Assembly: GCF_900114375.1 (NCBI RefSeq)
Contig: NZ_FOSV01000016.1
Span: 56,081-120,080, forward strand
Direction of reading: 5' to 3'
Origin: Methylorubrum salsuginis
GTDB taxonomy: Bacteria; Pseudomonadota; Alphaproteobacteria; Rhizobiales; Beijerinckiaceae
DNA: 64,000 nt
Position 1 is the first letter of the stretch. Every line of letters begins with the position of its first letter. The notes beneath the pieces were generated by a model. That model was not told the DNA's origin. It was given only the letters and a program-made list of their open reading frames with translations, and did not search any database. The position numbers were made by a program, and so were the translations under genes. Of this stretch, positions 11,451-19,749 are shown in pieces.

Positions 11451-11535
11451 TGGTGCGGGCGGAGGGGCTCGAACCCCCACGTCTTGCGACACTGGAACCT
11501 AAATCCAGCGCGTCTACCAGTTCCGCCACGCCCGC
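11451..11535 (-). tRNA. tRNA-Leu (UAG)
   Basis: On the minus strand the gene begins GCGGGCGTGGCGGAACTGG. The anticodon arm is CTGGA-TTTAGGT-TCCAG (anticodon TAG). It has a long variable arm (TGTCGCAAGACG), a T arm with GGTTCGAGCC and an encoded ACCA end. The long variable arm confirms a class II tRNA. Confidence 0.95.
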
Positions 11536-11856
11536 GAGCGCTTGAGCGACATGGCCCTGTCCGGGCCTTCGAAGCGCGCGTCTATAGCACGCGCACCGGA
11601 GGCCGCAGCAAAAATTTGTTCTTGGTTGGCCTCAGGCGCCGGCGGCCGCGTCCGCGGCCTTAGGCTATCGCTTCGCTAGACGCCTCGGCTGACGCCGAGG
11701 CCCGCTCCGCGCGGCGCTCTTCGCGCCGGGCCATACGGCCGTGCCTCCTGCGAGCGACGGTTGTCGATCGTCTCGACCACTTCCGGCCGTGATTGGCGCA
11801 TCCCGAACGGCCCGGCTACAACGCGGGCCCCTGCCCCGTCAGCCGAACGAGCCCCC
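11536..11856. other. Intergenic region with short hairpins
   Basis: No convincing gene lies in these 321 bases. They hold several small inverted repeats, including GCCTCGGC-TGAC-GCCGAGGC at about 11682-11701 and a GCGC-rich palindrome just after it. The AT-rich pocket CAAAAATTTGTTC at about 11609-11621 is the only obvious promoter-like composition and would lie upstream of tRNA-Leu on the minus strand. Confidence 0.4.
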
Positions 11857-13350
11857 ATGCGAATGCCCGCCCCCGAGGCCCGACCCGAGCCGACCCGGGA
11901 GGCGGACGGCCTGTCCCGGCGCGCGCTGATCGCCGGGAGCGCGGCCCTGACGCTGGCGCCCTTCGCCGCCGCAGCGCAGGCGCCTCGCAAGCCGGCCCCC
12001 GCGGCCAAGCCCGCCGAGGCACCCGCTGCCGAGGCCAAGCCGGCCGAGGTGAAACCGCTCAAGGCCGCTCCCGCCAAAACCCGGCTCAAGCCCGAGCCCG
12101 CCCCCGAGACCGCCGTATGGCGCCTCGGTTCGGAATCCGCCCCCCCGGTCCTGCGGATCAAGCTCGGCGAGGCTTTGCGCCTTCGCGTCGAGAACGGCAC
12201 CGACAAGCCGCTCTCCCTTCACTGGCACGGGGTGCGCAACCGCAACGCCATGGACGGCGTCGGTGGCGTCACGCAGGCGCCGATCGCGCCGGGCAAGGAC
12301 TTTCTCTACGATTTCACCCCGCCCGATGCCGGCACCTTCCTGATCCGGCCGCTCACCGTCGGCGGAGCGAGCGAGCCCTCGGGCCGCGGGCTGGCGGGTC
12401 TGCTCGTCGTCGAGGAGACGGCCCCGCCGCCGGTCGATCAGGACGTGAGCCTGTTGCTGCAAGACTGGCGCCTCGACGAAGCCGGCGCCCTGCTCCCGTT
12501 CGGGCAGGTGGAATTCGCGGCGGCCGCGGGCCGGCTCGGCAACGCGGTGACGCTCAACGGACAGCCAATCCCGCTGACGCTCGAAGGCCGCCCCGGCAGC
12601 CGGGTGCGGTTGCGGCTCGCCAATGCCTGCAACGCGCGGGCGATCCGCATCCGCTTCGACGGGGTGAAGGTCTACGTCGCGGCGGTCGACGGCCAGCCCG
12701 CCGACACGTTCGAGCCGCTGAAGGCCACCCTCCCCTTCGCCCCGGGCACCCGCTACGACCTGCTCCTCGATCTGCCGAAGGAGGCCGGTCCGGCCGGCAC
12801 GATCACGGCGCTCGTCGGCCAGGGCCTGCCCCTTGCGACGCTGACCGTCGCGGGCGAGGCGGCGGCGCAGGCCGGGCGCGGGCCGATCGCCTCGATCCCC
12901 GAGAACAAGCGCCTGCCCGACGAGATCAGGCTCCAGAGCGCATTTCGCCGCGACCTCGTGATCACCGGCGGGGTGAAGCCCGACCGCACCAAGCCCGGCG
13001 CCGAGACGCCCTATACGGGCGACCCGAGGAAGGTCTGGCAGATCAACGGCGCGAGCGGCGCGGCGGGCGCGGGCCCGCTGTTCACGGTCAAGCGTGGGCA
13101 GGTCGTGGTGCTGACGATCCGCAACGACACCGGCTTCCCGCAGATCCTGCACCTTCACGGCCACGTCTTCCGCCTGCTCCACCTCCTCGACGACGGCTGG
13201 GAGCCCTACTGGCTCGACACCGTGCAGATCCCCGAAGGCCGCCACGCCCAGATCGCGTTCGTGGCCGACAATCCCGGCCGCTGGCTCCTGTCCTCGACGG
13301 TGCTGGAGCGATTCGATACGGGACTCTGGACGAGCTTCGAGGTGAGCTGA
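11857..13350 (+). CDS. Tat-exported multicopper oxidase homologue lacking key copper ligands (SufI/FtsP-like)
   Basis: A 497-residue periplasmic cupredoxin-fold protein. A twin-arginine signal (LSRRALIAGSAAL) is followed by an Ala/Pro/Lys-rich linker (about residues 42-80) and then three cupredoxin domains. Two of the four copper motifs of multicopper oxidases survive: HWHG and HLHGHVF. The other two are lost although the flanking frame aligns well: GTxWYHSH reads GTFLIRPL, and the last motif W-xx-HCH-xxx-H-xxx-GL reads WLLSSTVLERFDTGL, so HCH became SST and H became R. No type 1 cysteine remains, so oxidase activity is unlikely. SufI/FtsP, a Tat-exported division protein, is a known copper-free relative. 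Start ATG 11857 puts the Tat motif near the N-terminus. The stop lies three bases from that of the convergent nnr gene. Confidence 0.85.
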   Translation: MRMPAPEARPEPTREADGLSRRALIAGSAALTLAPFAAAAQAPRKPAPAAKPAEAPAAEAKPAEVKPLKAAPAKTRLKPEPAPETAVWRLGSESAPPVLRIKLGEALRLRVENGTDKPLSLHWHGVRNRNAMDGVGGVTQAPIAPGKDFLYDFTPPDAGTFLIRPLTVGGASEPSGRGLAGLLVVEETAPPPVDQDVSLLLQDWRLDEAGALLPFGQVEFAAAAGRLGNAVTLNGQPIPLTLEGRPGSRVRLRLANACNARAIRIRFDGVKVYVAAVDGQPADTFEPLKATLPFAPGTRYDLLLDLPKEAGPAGTITALVGQGLPLATLTVAGEAAAQAGRGPIASIPENKRLPDEIRLQSAFRRDLVITGGVKPDRTKPGAETPYTGDPRKVWQINGASGAAGAGPLFTVKRGQVVVLTIRNDTGFPQILHLHGHVFRLLHLLDDGWEPYWLDTVQIPEGRHAQIAFVADNPGRWLLSSTVLERFDTGLWTSFEVS

Positions 13351-13353
13351 CGC

Positions 13354-14859
13354 TCAAGACAGATCGCGCAACACGGCCGGCATCAAGTCCGGGATATCCT
13401 CGGCGATGAGGCCCGGCCCGTGGCGCAAACCGGCATCGCCGTGGAGCCAGACGGCGGCGCAAGCCGCCTCGAACGGTGCCAGGCCCTGCGCCAGCAGCCC
13501 GCAGATCAGCCCGCCGAGCACGTCGCCCGAGCCGGCCGTGCCGAGATGGGGCGAGCCGTGATCGTTGATCGCGATCCGGCCGTCGGGGGCGGCGACGACC
13601 GTGTCGGCGCCCTTCAGCACCACCACCGAGCCGGCGAGCCGGGCCGCCCGCGCCGCGCGCTCGGGCTTGGCCAAGCCCTCGGCGACGGCGTCCGTGCCGG
13701 AGAACAGGCGGGCGAACTCGCCCTCATGCGGGGTCAGCACGGCCTGCGCCTCGCCGTCGCGGATGTGACGCGCGAGGGTCCGCACCTCGCTGCGAAAGCT
13801 CGTCAGGGCGTCGGCGTCGAGCACCAGGGCTCGGCCGGCGGCGGCCGCGACGGCCACGAACTCGCAGGTGGCCGGGCCGGTGCCGAGGCCGGGACCGAGC
13901 AGCAGGGCGTTGAGGCGGTCGTCGACGAGGAGGTCGTCGAGGTCGTCGGCGGTCTCGCAGGGGCGCAGCATGATCGCGGTGAGCTGCGCGGCGTTCTCCG
14001 GCAATGCGGAGTTCGGCGAAGCGACGGTGACGAGGCCGGCACCGACCCGCAACGCCCCGCGGGCGGCGAGCCGGGCCGCCCCGGTCTTGTAGGCCGGGCC
14101 CGACAGGACGAGGGCGTGGCCGCGGGTGTATTTATGGCTTGCCGCCGACAGGATGGGCAGCGTCCAAAGCCCCGGCGCGTTCCGAAACAGGCTCGGCGCG
14201 CCCGCGAGCCCGTCGGCGAGCGCCGCGGGACCGGTGCCGATATCGGCGAGCGTGATCGCGCCGCACAGCGACCGGCCGGGCTGGAGCAGGTGGCCGGGCT
14301 TGAGCGCCACGAAGGTCACGGTCTCATGTGCCTTCACCGCCGCGCCACGGACTTGGCCGGTATCGCCGTCGAGGCCGCTCGGGACATCGACCGCCAGGAC
14401 CGGGCGGCCGGACGCGTTCACCGCCTCGACCAGGGCGCGGGCCGCGCCGTCCAGATCCCGCGACAGGCCTGCGCCGAAGAGCGCGTCGACGATCAGGTCG
14501 CATTCGGGCAGCGGCGTCTTCGCTGGGGAGGTCGGGGCGGTCCACTCGGCGGCGGCGAGCGCCGCGTCGCCCGTCAATGCGGATCGGTCACCCAAAAGCT
14601 GCAGTTCGACCGCGCGACCCGCCTCCATAAGGAGGCGCGCGGCCACAAATCCGTCGCCACCGTTATTGCCCGGCCCGCATAGGATCAGAATCCTCTCCGC
14701 TCCGAGCGCGAGCACCCGCTCGGCCACCGCCGCGCCGGCTCGACCCATCAGCGCGAAGCCGGGCGTGCCCGCATCGATCGCCGCCGCATCGACCCGCCGC
14801 ATCGCCTCGACGGTGAGCAGCCGCAGGGCCAACTTCGGGGTATGGGCCGGCTGATGCAT
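13354..14859 (-). CDS. nnr: Bifunctional NAD(P)HX epimerase / dehydratase
   Basis: Repairs hydrated NADH and NADPH. The 501-residue product has an N-terminal YjeF epimerase domain (residues about 1-210, with CGPGNNGGDGFVAAR) and a C-terminal carbohydrate-kinase-like dehydratase domain (GPGLG, then LTPHEGEFARLF, then GTAGSGDVLGGLICGL). This matches the fused YjeF/NnrD architecture. ATG 14859 starts MHQPAHTPKLALRLLTVEAM, the normal N-terminus. It converges on the multicopper oxidase homologue and is divergent from the PII gene. Confidence 0.95.
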   Translation of the reverse strand: MHQPAHTPKLALRLLTVEAMRRVDAAAIDAGTPGFALMGRAGAAVAERVLALGAERILILCGPGNNGGDGFVAARLLMEAGRAVELQLLGDRSALTGDAALAAAEWTAPTSPAKTPLPECDLIVDALFGAGLSRDLDGAARALVEAVNASGRPVLAVDVPSGLDGDTGQVRGAAVKAHETVTFVALKPGHLLQPGRSLCGAITLADIGTGPAALADGLAGAPSLFRNAPGLWTLPILSAASHKYTRGHALVLSGPAYKTGAARLAARGALRVGAGLVTVASPNSALPENAAQLTAIMLRPCETADDLDDLLVDDRLNALLLGPGLGTGPATCEFVAVAAAAGRALVLDADALTSFRSEVRTLARHIRDGEAQAVLTPHEGEFARLFSGTDAVAEGLAKPERAARAARLAGSVVVLKGADTVVAAPDGRIAINDHGSPHLGTAGSGDVLGGLICGLLAQGLAPFEAACAAVWLHGDAGLRHGPGLIAEDIPDLMPAVLRDLS

Positions 14860-14920
14860 CCGTGGCGCTCACTCTCTGCCTAAAGAATCATCGAAACCGA
14901 CGCGATTGCCCGCATATTCC

Positions 14921-14935
14921 GCAGGCAATGCCTGC
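14921..14935. promoter_or_regulatory. 15-bp perfect palindrome between nnr and the PII gene
   Basis: GCAGGCA-A-TGCCTGC is fully symmetrical and lies about 110 bases upstream of the PII start codon. It could be an operator; no known regulator consensus is matched. Confidence 0.25.
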
Positions 14936-15044
14936 TTGATGCGCAACTTCGCCGGCCTGCCCTGCAAATCACCGTGGCGGTCGCGCGGCCGCGATGATAG
15001 ACATGTCGTCAGCACAGACGACGCGCGCATCGGACCGAGCCGGG

Positions 15045-15383
15045 ATGAAGAAGATCGAGGCGATCATCAAGCCGTTCAAGCTCGACGAGGTGAAGGAGGC
15101 GCTCCAAGAGGTCGGCCTCCAGGGCATCACCGTCATCGAGGCCAAGGGCTTCGGCCGGCAGAAGGGCCATACCGAGCTGTATCGCGGCGCGGAATACGTC
15201 GTGGACTTCCTGCCCAAGGTGAAGCTGGAGATCGTCCTGTCCGACGCTCTGGTCGAGGGCGCTGTCGAGGCGATCCGCAAGTCGGCCCAGACCGGCCGCA
15301 TCGGCGACGGCAAGATCTTCGTCTCGACCATTGAGGAAGCGATCCGCATCCGCACCGGCGAGACCGGAACCGACGCGATCTGA
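15045..15383 (+). CDS. glnB: Nitrogen regulatory protein P-II
   Basis: Small trimeric signal protein that reads 2-oxoglutarate and ATP/ADP and controls glutamine synthetase adenylylation and NtrB. The 112-residue product has the N-terminal signature MKKIEAIIKPFKLDEVKEAL, the T-loop with the uridylylation tyrosine at residue 51 (HTELYRGAEY), and the C-terminal GRIGDGKIFV. The frame is open 51 bases upstream, but ATG 15045 gives the standard family start. The glutaminase gene follows after 86 bases, and both glutamine synthetases are within 3 kb. GlnB and GlnK cannot be separated confidently by eye; the absence of amtB nearby favours GlnB. Confidence 0.92.
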   Translation: MKKIEAIIKPFKLDEVKEALQEVGLQGITVIEAKGFGRQKGHTELYRGAEYVVDFLPKVKLEIVLSDALVEGAVEAIRKSAQTGRIGDGKIFVSTIEEAIRIRTGETGTDAI

Positions 15384-15469
15384 GCGGGCGGCTTTTCCCA
15401 CTTCTGACGACTTGGCGCGCTTCGTGAACGGGCGTTCGCGCGCTCTCTGAGGCGCGTGCCTCAGCGAGC

Positions 15470-16405
15470 GTGCCCGTGCCCGATCTCGATACCATCGTCA
15501 AAGAGATCGCCGACGAGATGCGGGCGCGGCCCGACCGCGGCGCGGTGGCGAGCTACATTCCCGAACTTGCCCGCGTCGATGCGGGGCAATTCGGCCTCGC
15601 GGTGATCGACCGCGAGGGGCGCGTCGCCGCCGGGGGCGAGGCCGACATCTCCTTCTCGATCCAGAGCATTTCCAAGGTCTTCACCCTCACGCTGGCGCTC
15701 GGCATGGTCGGCGACCGGCTGTGGCGCAAAGTCGGGCGCGAGCCCTCGGGCAGCCCGTTCAACTCCATCGTCCAGCTGGAGCGCGAGCAGGGCATCCCGC
15801 GCAATCCCTTCATCAATGCGGGCGCCATCGCGGTCACCGACGTGATCCTGTCGGGCCATCAGCCGCGGGAGGCGTTGGGCGAGATCCTGCGCTTCATGCA
15901 GTTCCTGGCGCAGGACAGCGGCATCGCCATCGACGAGACCGTGGCGGCCTCGGAGAAGCGCACGGGCTTCCGGAACGCGGCGCTCGCCAACTACATGCGC
16001 TCGTTCGGCGTGATCGAGAACCCCGTCGACTACACGCTCGGCGTCTACTTCCACCACTGCGCCATCGCCATGAGCTGCCGCCAGCTCGCCACCGCCGGGC
16101 TGTATCTCGCCTATTCCGGCCTTCATCCGCTGGCCGGCCACACGGTGATCTCGGCCGAGCGGGCTCGGCGCATCAACGCCATCATGCTGACCTGCGGCCA
16201 TTACGACGGCTCCGGCGACTTCGCCTACCGGGTCGGCCTTCCCGGAAAGAGCGGCGTCGGCGGGGGGATTCTGGCGGTGGCGCCCGGAAAGGCCTCGATC
16301 TGCGTCTGGTCGCCGGGGCTGGACGCGGCCGGCAACTCGCATCTCGGGCGCATCGCCCTGGAGATGCTGGTGAAGCGCACCGGCTGGTCGATTTTCGGGG
16401 TGTGA
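15470..16405 (+). CDS. glsA: Glutaminase
   Basis: Hydrolyses L-glutamine to glutamate and ammonia. The 311-residue product belongs to the beta-lactamase-fold glutaminases: the Ser-Lys dyad is in SIQSISKVFT (about residues 64-73), followed by PFNSIVQLE, NPFINAGAIAV and the C-terminal KSGVGGGI. The start is GTG 15470; a second GTG six bases later is equally possible, and neither has a strong ribosome site. Its place between the PII gene and two glutamine synthetase genes puts the glutamine-producing and glutamine-consuming enzymes in one block. Confidence 0.95.
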   Translation: MPVPDLDTIVKEIADEMRARPDRGAVASYIPELARVDAGQFGLAVIDREGRVAAGGEADISFSIQSISKVFTLTLALGMVGDRLWRKVGREPSGSPFNSIVQLEREQGIPRNPFINAGAIAVTDVILSGHQPREALGEILRFMQFLAQDSGIAIDETVAASEKRTGFRNAALANYMRSFGVIENPVDYTLGVYFHHCAIAMSCRQLATAGLYLAYSGLHPLAGHTVISAERARRINAIMLTCGHYDGSGDFAYRVGLPGKSGVGGGILAVAPGKASICVWSPGLDAAGNSHLGRIALEMLVKRTGWSIFGV

Positions 16406-16473
16406 CGTGCATCCCCTCTTCTCGCACGTGGGGCGAGGGGGGCCTTCGCAGCGTATGGCGCATGGCAGACAAA

Positions 16474-16505
16474 CAAAAACCGCCCCCGCTTTGCGGCGGG
16501 AGCGG
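16474..16505 (-). terminator. Rho-independent terminator after glnII
   Basis: Hairpin CCGCTCCCGC / GCGGGGGCGG on the minus strand followed by TTTTTG. It lies between the convergent glsA and glnII genes and fits glnII. Confidence 0.75.
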
Positions 16506-16543
16506 CTGTCATCGGCCGTGAAAAGCTTCGGCCTCGAAGGCGC

Positions 16544-17590
16544 TTACGCGACGGCCTTCTCGGCAGCCTCGCCCGGGAGCGGGACCTCGGAGATCGTCTT
16601 CAGCACCTGCGAGGCGATCTGGTAGGGGTCGCCCATGGAGTTCGGGCGGCGGTCCTCAAGGTAGCCCTTGTAGTTGTTGTTCACGAAGGAGTGGGGCACG
16701 CGCACCGAGGCGCCGCGGTCGGCCACGCCGTAGGAGAACTTGTTCCACGGGGCGGTCTCGTGCTTGCCGGTCAGACGCATGTGGTTGTCCGGGCCGTAGA
16801 CGGCGATGTGGTCGTCGAGGTTCTTCTCGAACTGGGCCATCATGGCCTCGAAGTAGTCCTTGCCGCCGGTCTCGCGCATGAACGTCGTCGAGAAGTTGCA
16901 ATGCATACCGGAGCCGTTCCAGTCGGTGTCGCCGAGCGGCTTGCAATGGTACTCGATGTCGATGTCGTAGCTCTCGCACAGGCGCTGGAGCAGGTAGCGG
17001 GCCATCCACATCTCGTCGGCGGCCTTCTTGGAGCCCTTGCCGAAGATCTGGAATTCCCACTGGCCCTTGGCCACTTCGGCGTTGATGCCCTCGTGGTTGA
17101 TGCCGGCGGCGAGGCAGAGGTCGAGATGCTCCTCGACGATCTTGCGGGCGATCGGACCGACGTTGGAGGCGCCGACGCCGCAATAGTACGGGCCCTGCGG
17201 GGCGGGGTAGCCGGTCTCGGGGAAGCCGAGCGGGCGGCCGTTCTTGTAGAGGAAGTACTCCTGCTCGAAGCCGAACCACGCGCCGGCATCGTCCAGCACG
17301 GTGGCGCGCTTGTTCGACGGGTGCGGGGTCTTGCCGTCGGGCATCATCACTTCGCACAGCACCAGCACGCCGTTGGTGCGGGCCGGATCGACGAAGTGGC
17401 GGATCGGCTTGAGCACGCAATCGGACGAGGAGCCCTCGGCCTGCAGGGTCGAGCTGCCGTCGAAGCCCCAGAGCGGGAGCTGCTCCAGGCTCGGGAAGCT
17501 GTCGAACTCCTTGATCTGCGTCTTGCCGCGCAGGTTCGGAACCGGGGTGTAGCCGTCGAGCCAGATATACTCGAGCTTGTACTTCGTCAT
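16544..17590 (-). CDS. glnII: Glutamine synthetase type II
   Basis: ATP-dependent ligation of ammonia to glutamate by the eukaryote-like GSII, which rhizobia and relatives carry beside GSI. The 348-residue length is typical of GSII and much shorter than GSI. Family motifs include LEYIWLDG at the N-terminus, PLWGFDGSSTLQA, WFGFEQEYFLY, the GSGMHCNFST ATP/Glu site and HETAPWNKFSYG. Start ATG 17590. A sigma-54-type promoter lies upstream on the minus strand at 17772-17788, consistent with NtrC control of GSII known in rhizobia; this implies a leader of roughly 170 bases. Confidence 0.97.
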   Translation of the reverse strand: MTKYKLEYIWLDGYTPVPNLRGKTQIKEFDSFPSLEQLPLWGFDGSSTLQAEGSSSDCVLKPIRHFVDPARTNGVLVLCEVMMPDGKTPHPSNKRATVLDDAGAWFGFEQEYFLYKNGRPLGFPETGYPAPQGPYYCGVGASNVGPIARKIVEEHLDLCLAAGINHEGINAEVAKGQWEFQIFGKGSKKAADEMWMARYLLQRLCESYDIDIEYHCKPLGDTDWNGSGMHCNFSTTFMRETGGKDYFEAMMAQFEKNLDDHIAVYGPDNHMRLTGKHETAPWNKFSYGVADRGASVRVPHSFVNNNYKGYLEDRRPNSMGDPYQIASQVLKTISEVPLPGEAAEKAVA

Positions 17591-18144
17591 TGCCTGTCTC
17601 TCGTTCCTGATCGACGAAACCCGTCTGACAGCCCCGAGTCCGGCGCCCTGTTCGCCCGAGCCTCGCCTGGACTTCGTCGCCGCGTCGCGGGCGCCGATCC
17701 CTCGGCGGGCCGGGGCTTTCGCCGGACCCTCGAAGCGTCCGGCTCAACCCGTTCGCTTCGGATCGGCCTCTAGCATGCACCGTGCCAATGTGTCGGCAAA
17801 TGAGTCGAAGGTTCCTGCGTAAAAGCGTCGCCCTGATCGGACGGATCGGCACGTCCTTTTCCATGAAAGGCCCGCCGGGGCGGAGATTTTTGTCTCAGGA
17901 CGGGTGGCGGCGGCCGAGCGCGGGCTTTATCGTCCGCGCCCGTCGGCCGGACCGGCCGGGGCGCGAGGAGGGATGCCCGCTTCAGGACCCGTGCCGCGCC
18001 AATCGCGCGCGGACCCGTCTGGGTCTTCGAGAGACGAGCCCCCTCCCCCCTTCGACGATCCGACGACCGGCCGGGATCAGCCCCGGCCCGGACGGCCCTC
18101 CCGGCCGCTTCCGCCTGACGAGACGACCCGAGGAGACGCACACG
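17591..18144. other. Divergent regulatory region between glnII and glnA
   Basis: No gene is supported in these 554 bases; the open frames crossing them are GC-driven shadows. The region must hold the promoters of both divergent glutamine synthetases. One sigma-54-type site for glnII is identifiable. On the glnA side I find a clear ribosome site (CCGAGGAGACG) but no promoter I would name. Confidence 0.6.
17772..17788 (-). promoter_or_regulatory. Sigma-54 (-24/-12) promoter for glnII
   Basis: On the minus strand the site reads TTGGCAC-GGTGC-ATGCT. The GG and GC pairs are exactly 12 bases apart, as the -24/-12 class requires, and the first half is a perfect TTGGCAC. It points at glnII, whose start is about 180 bases downstream. 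Confidence 0.65.
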
Positions 18145-19554
18145 ATGAAAACGGCCGCTGATGTGCTGAAGGCCATCAAGGACAACGACGTGAAATACGT
18201 CGACTTCCGCTTCACCGACCCGCGCGGGAAGTGGCAGCACGTGACCTTCGACGTCTCCCTCGTCGACGAGGAGATCTTCTCCGAGGGCACAATGTTCGAC
18301 GGCTCCTCGATCGCCGGCTGGAAGGCGATCAACGAGTCCGACATGCTGCTGATGCCCGACCCGGTCACCGCCTGCATGGACCCGTTCTTCTCGGCGTCCA
18401 CCATGTCGATCGTCTGCGACGTGCTCGAGCCCTCGACCGGCGAGCCCTATTCGCGCGATCCGCGCGGCACGGCGAAGCTCGCCGAGGCCTATCTGCGCTC
18501 GACCGGCATCGGCGACGACATCTTCGTCGGCCCCGAGGCCGAGTTCTTCGTGTTCGACGACGTGAAGTTCGGCGCCGACCCCTACCACACCGGCTTCCAG
18601 CTCGATTCCACGGAGCTGCCCACCAACGGCTTCACCGATTACGAGGGCGGCAACCTCGGCCACCGCATCCAGACCAAGGGCGGCTACTTCCCCGTGCCGC
18701 CGCAGGATTCGGCCCAGGACATGCGCGGCGAGATGCTGGCCGCCATGCAGTCGATGGGCGTCAAGGTCGAGAAGCACCACCACGAGGTGGCCTCCGCCCA
18801 GCACGAGCTCGGCATGAAGTTCGACACGCTGACGCTGCTCGCCGACCACATGCAGATCTACAAGTACTGCATCCACAACGTGGCGCAGAGCTACGGCAAG
18901 TCCGCGACCTTCATGCCCAAGCCCGTCTACGGCGACAACGGCTCCGGCATGCACGTCCACCAGTCGATCTGGAAGAACGGCAAGCCGCTGTTCGCCGGCG
19001 ACAAGTACGCCGACCTCTCCCAGGAATGCCTGTGGTACATCGGCGGCATCATCAAGCACGCCAAGGCGCTCAACGCCTTCACCAACCCGTCCACCAACTC
19101 CTACAAGCGTCTGGTGCCGGGCTACGAGGCCCCCGTGCTGCTGGCCTACTCGGCCCGCAACCGCTCGGCCTCCTGCCGTATCCCGTGGACGACGAACCCG
19201 AAGGCCAAGCGCGTCGAGGTCCGCTTCCCCGATCCGATGGCCAACCCCTACCTCGCCTTCTCGGCGCTGCTGATGGCCGGCATCGACGGCATCCTCAACA
19301 AGATCGATCCGGGCCCGGCCATGGACAAGGATCTTTACGACCTGCCGCCGCGCGAGTTGAAGAAGATTCCGACCGTGTGCGGCTCGCTCCGTGAGGCGCT
19401 GCAGAACCTCGACAAGGACCGCGCCTTCCTCAAGGCCGGCGGCGTGTTCTCGGACGATCAGATCGACTCGTTCATCGAGCTGAAGATGACCGAGGTGCTG
19501 CGCTACGAGATGACCCCGCACCCGATCGAGTTCGTGCAGTACTACTCGCTGTAA
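18145..19554 (+). CDS. glnA: Glutamine synthetase type I
   Basis: Main ammonia-assimilating enzyme, a dodecamer controlled by adenylylation. The 469-residue product has the GSI motifs MFDGSSIAGW, VGPEAEFFVFD, NGSGMHVHQS, the ATP-binding segment NPSTNSYKRLVPGYEAPV and the adenylylation-loop tyrosine in DKDLYDLPP. The frame is open far upstream, but ATG 18145 has GAGGAGACG at good spacing and gives the standard MKTAADVLKAIKDN start. It is divergent from glnII. A strong terminator follows the stop. Confidence 0.98.
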   Translation: MKTAADVLKAIKDNDVKYVDFRFTDPRGKWQHVTFDVSLVDEEIFSEGTMFDGSSIAGWKAINESDMLLMPDPVTACMDPFFSASTMSIVCDVLEPSTGEPYSRDPRGTAKLAEAYLRSTGIGDDIFVGPEAEFFVFDDVKFGADPYHTGFQLDSTELPTNGFTDYEGGNLGHRIQTKGGYFPVPPQDSAQDMRGEMLAAMQSMGVKVEKHHHEVASAQHELGMKFDTLTLLADHMQIYKYCIHNVAQSYGKSATFMPKPVYGDNGSGMHVHQSIWKNGKPLFAGDKYADLSQECLWYIGGIIKHAKALNAFTNPSTNSYKRLVPGYEAPVLLAYSARNRSASCRIPWTTNPKAKRVEVRFPDPMANPYLAFSALLMAGIDGILNKIDPGPAMDKDLYDLPPRELKKIPTVCGSLREALQNLDKDRAFLKAGGVFSDDQIDSFIELKMTEVLRYEMTPHPIEFVQYYSL

Positions 19555-19598
19555 CCGACCTGCCGGCGTAGGCCGGCGTCCCGATACGGTCTCGCGAA

Positions 19599-19626
19599 CG
19601 CCGCAGCCCCCGGGCTGCGGCGTTTT
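19599..19626 (+). terminator. Rho-independent terminator after glnA
   Basis: CGCCGCAGCC / GGCTGCGGCG hairpin immediately followed by TTTT, 45 bases after the glnA stop. Confidence 0.85.
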
Positions 19627-19749
19627 GCGTTTGCCGCACCGCTCGCTCGATCCGCCGCATTTCACGCAGGACGGGCATGCCGGGGCTTAATTTATTAGGA
19701 AATGTTAGTGTCAAGTCGTCGCGTTGCACGTGACGACCGCGAGACCGTG

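Noticed and set aside
11457..11663. Possible prophage or island border at tRNA-Leu
   Set aside because: No integrase, no direct repeat of the tRNA 3' end and no composition break nearby.
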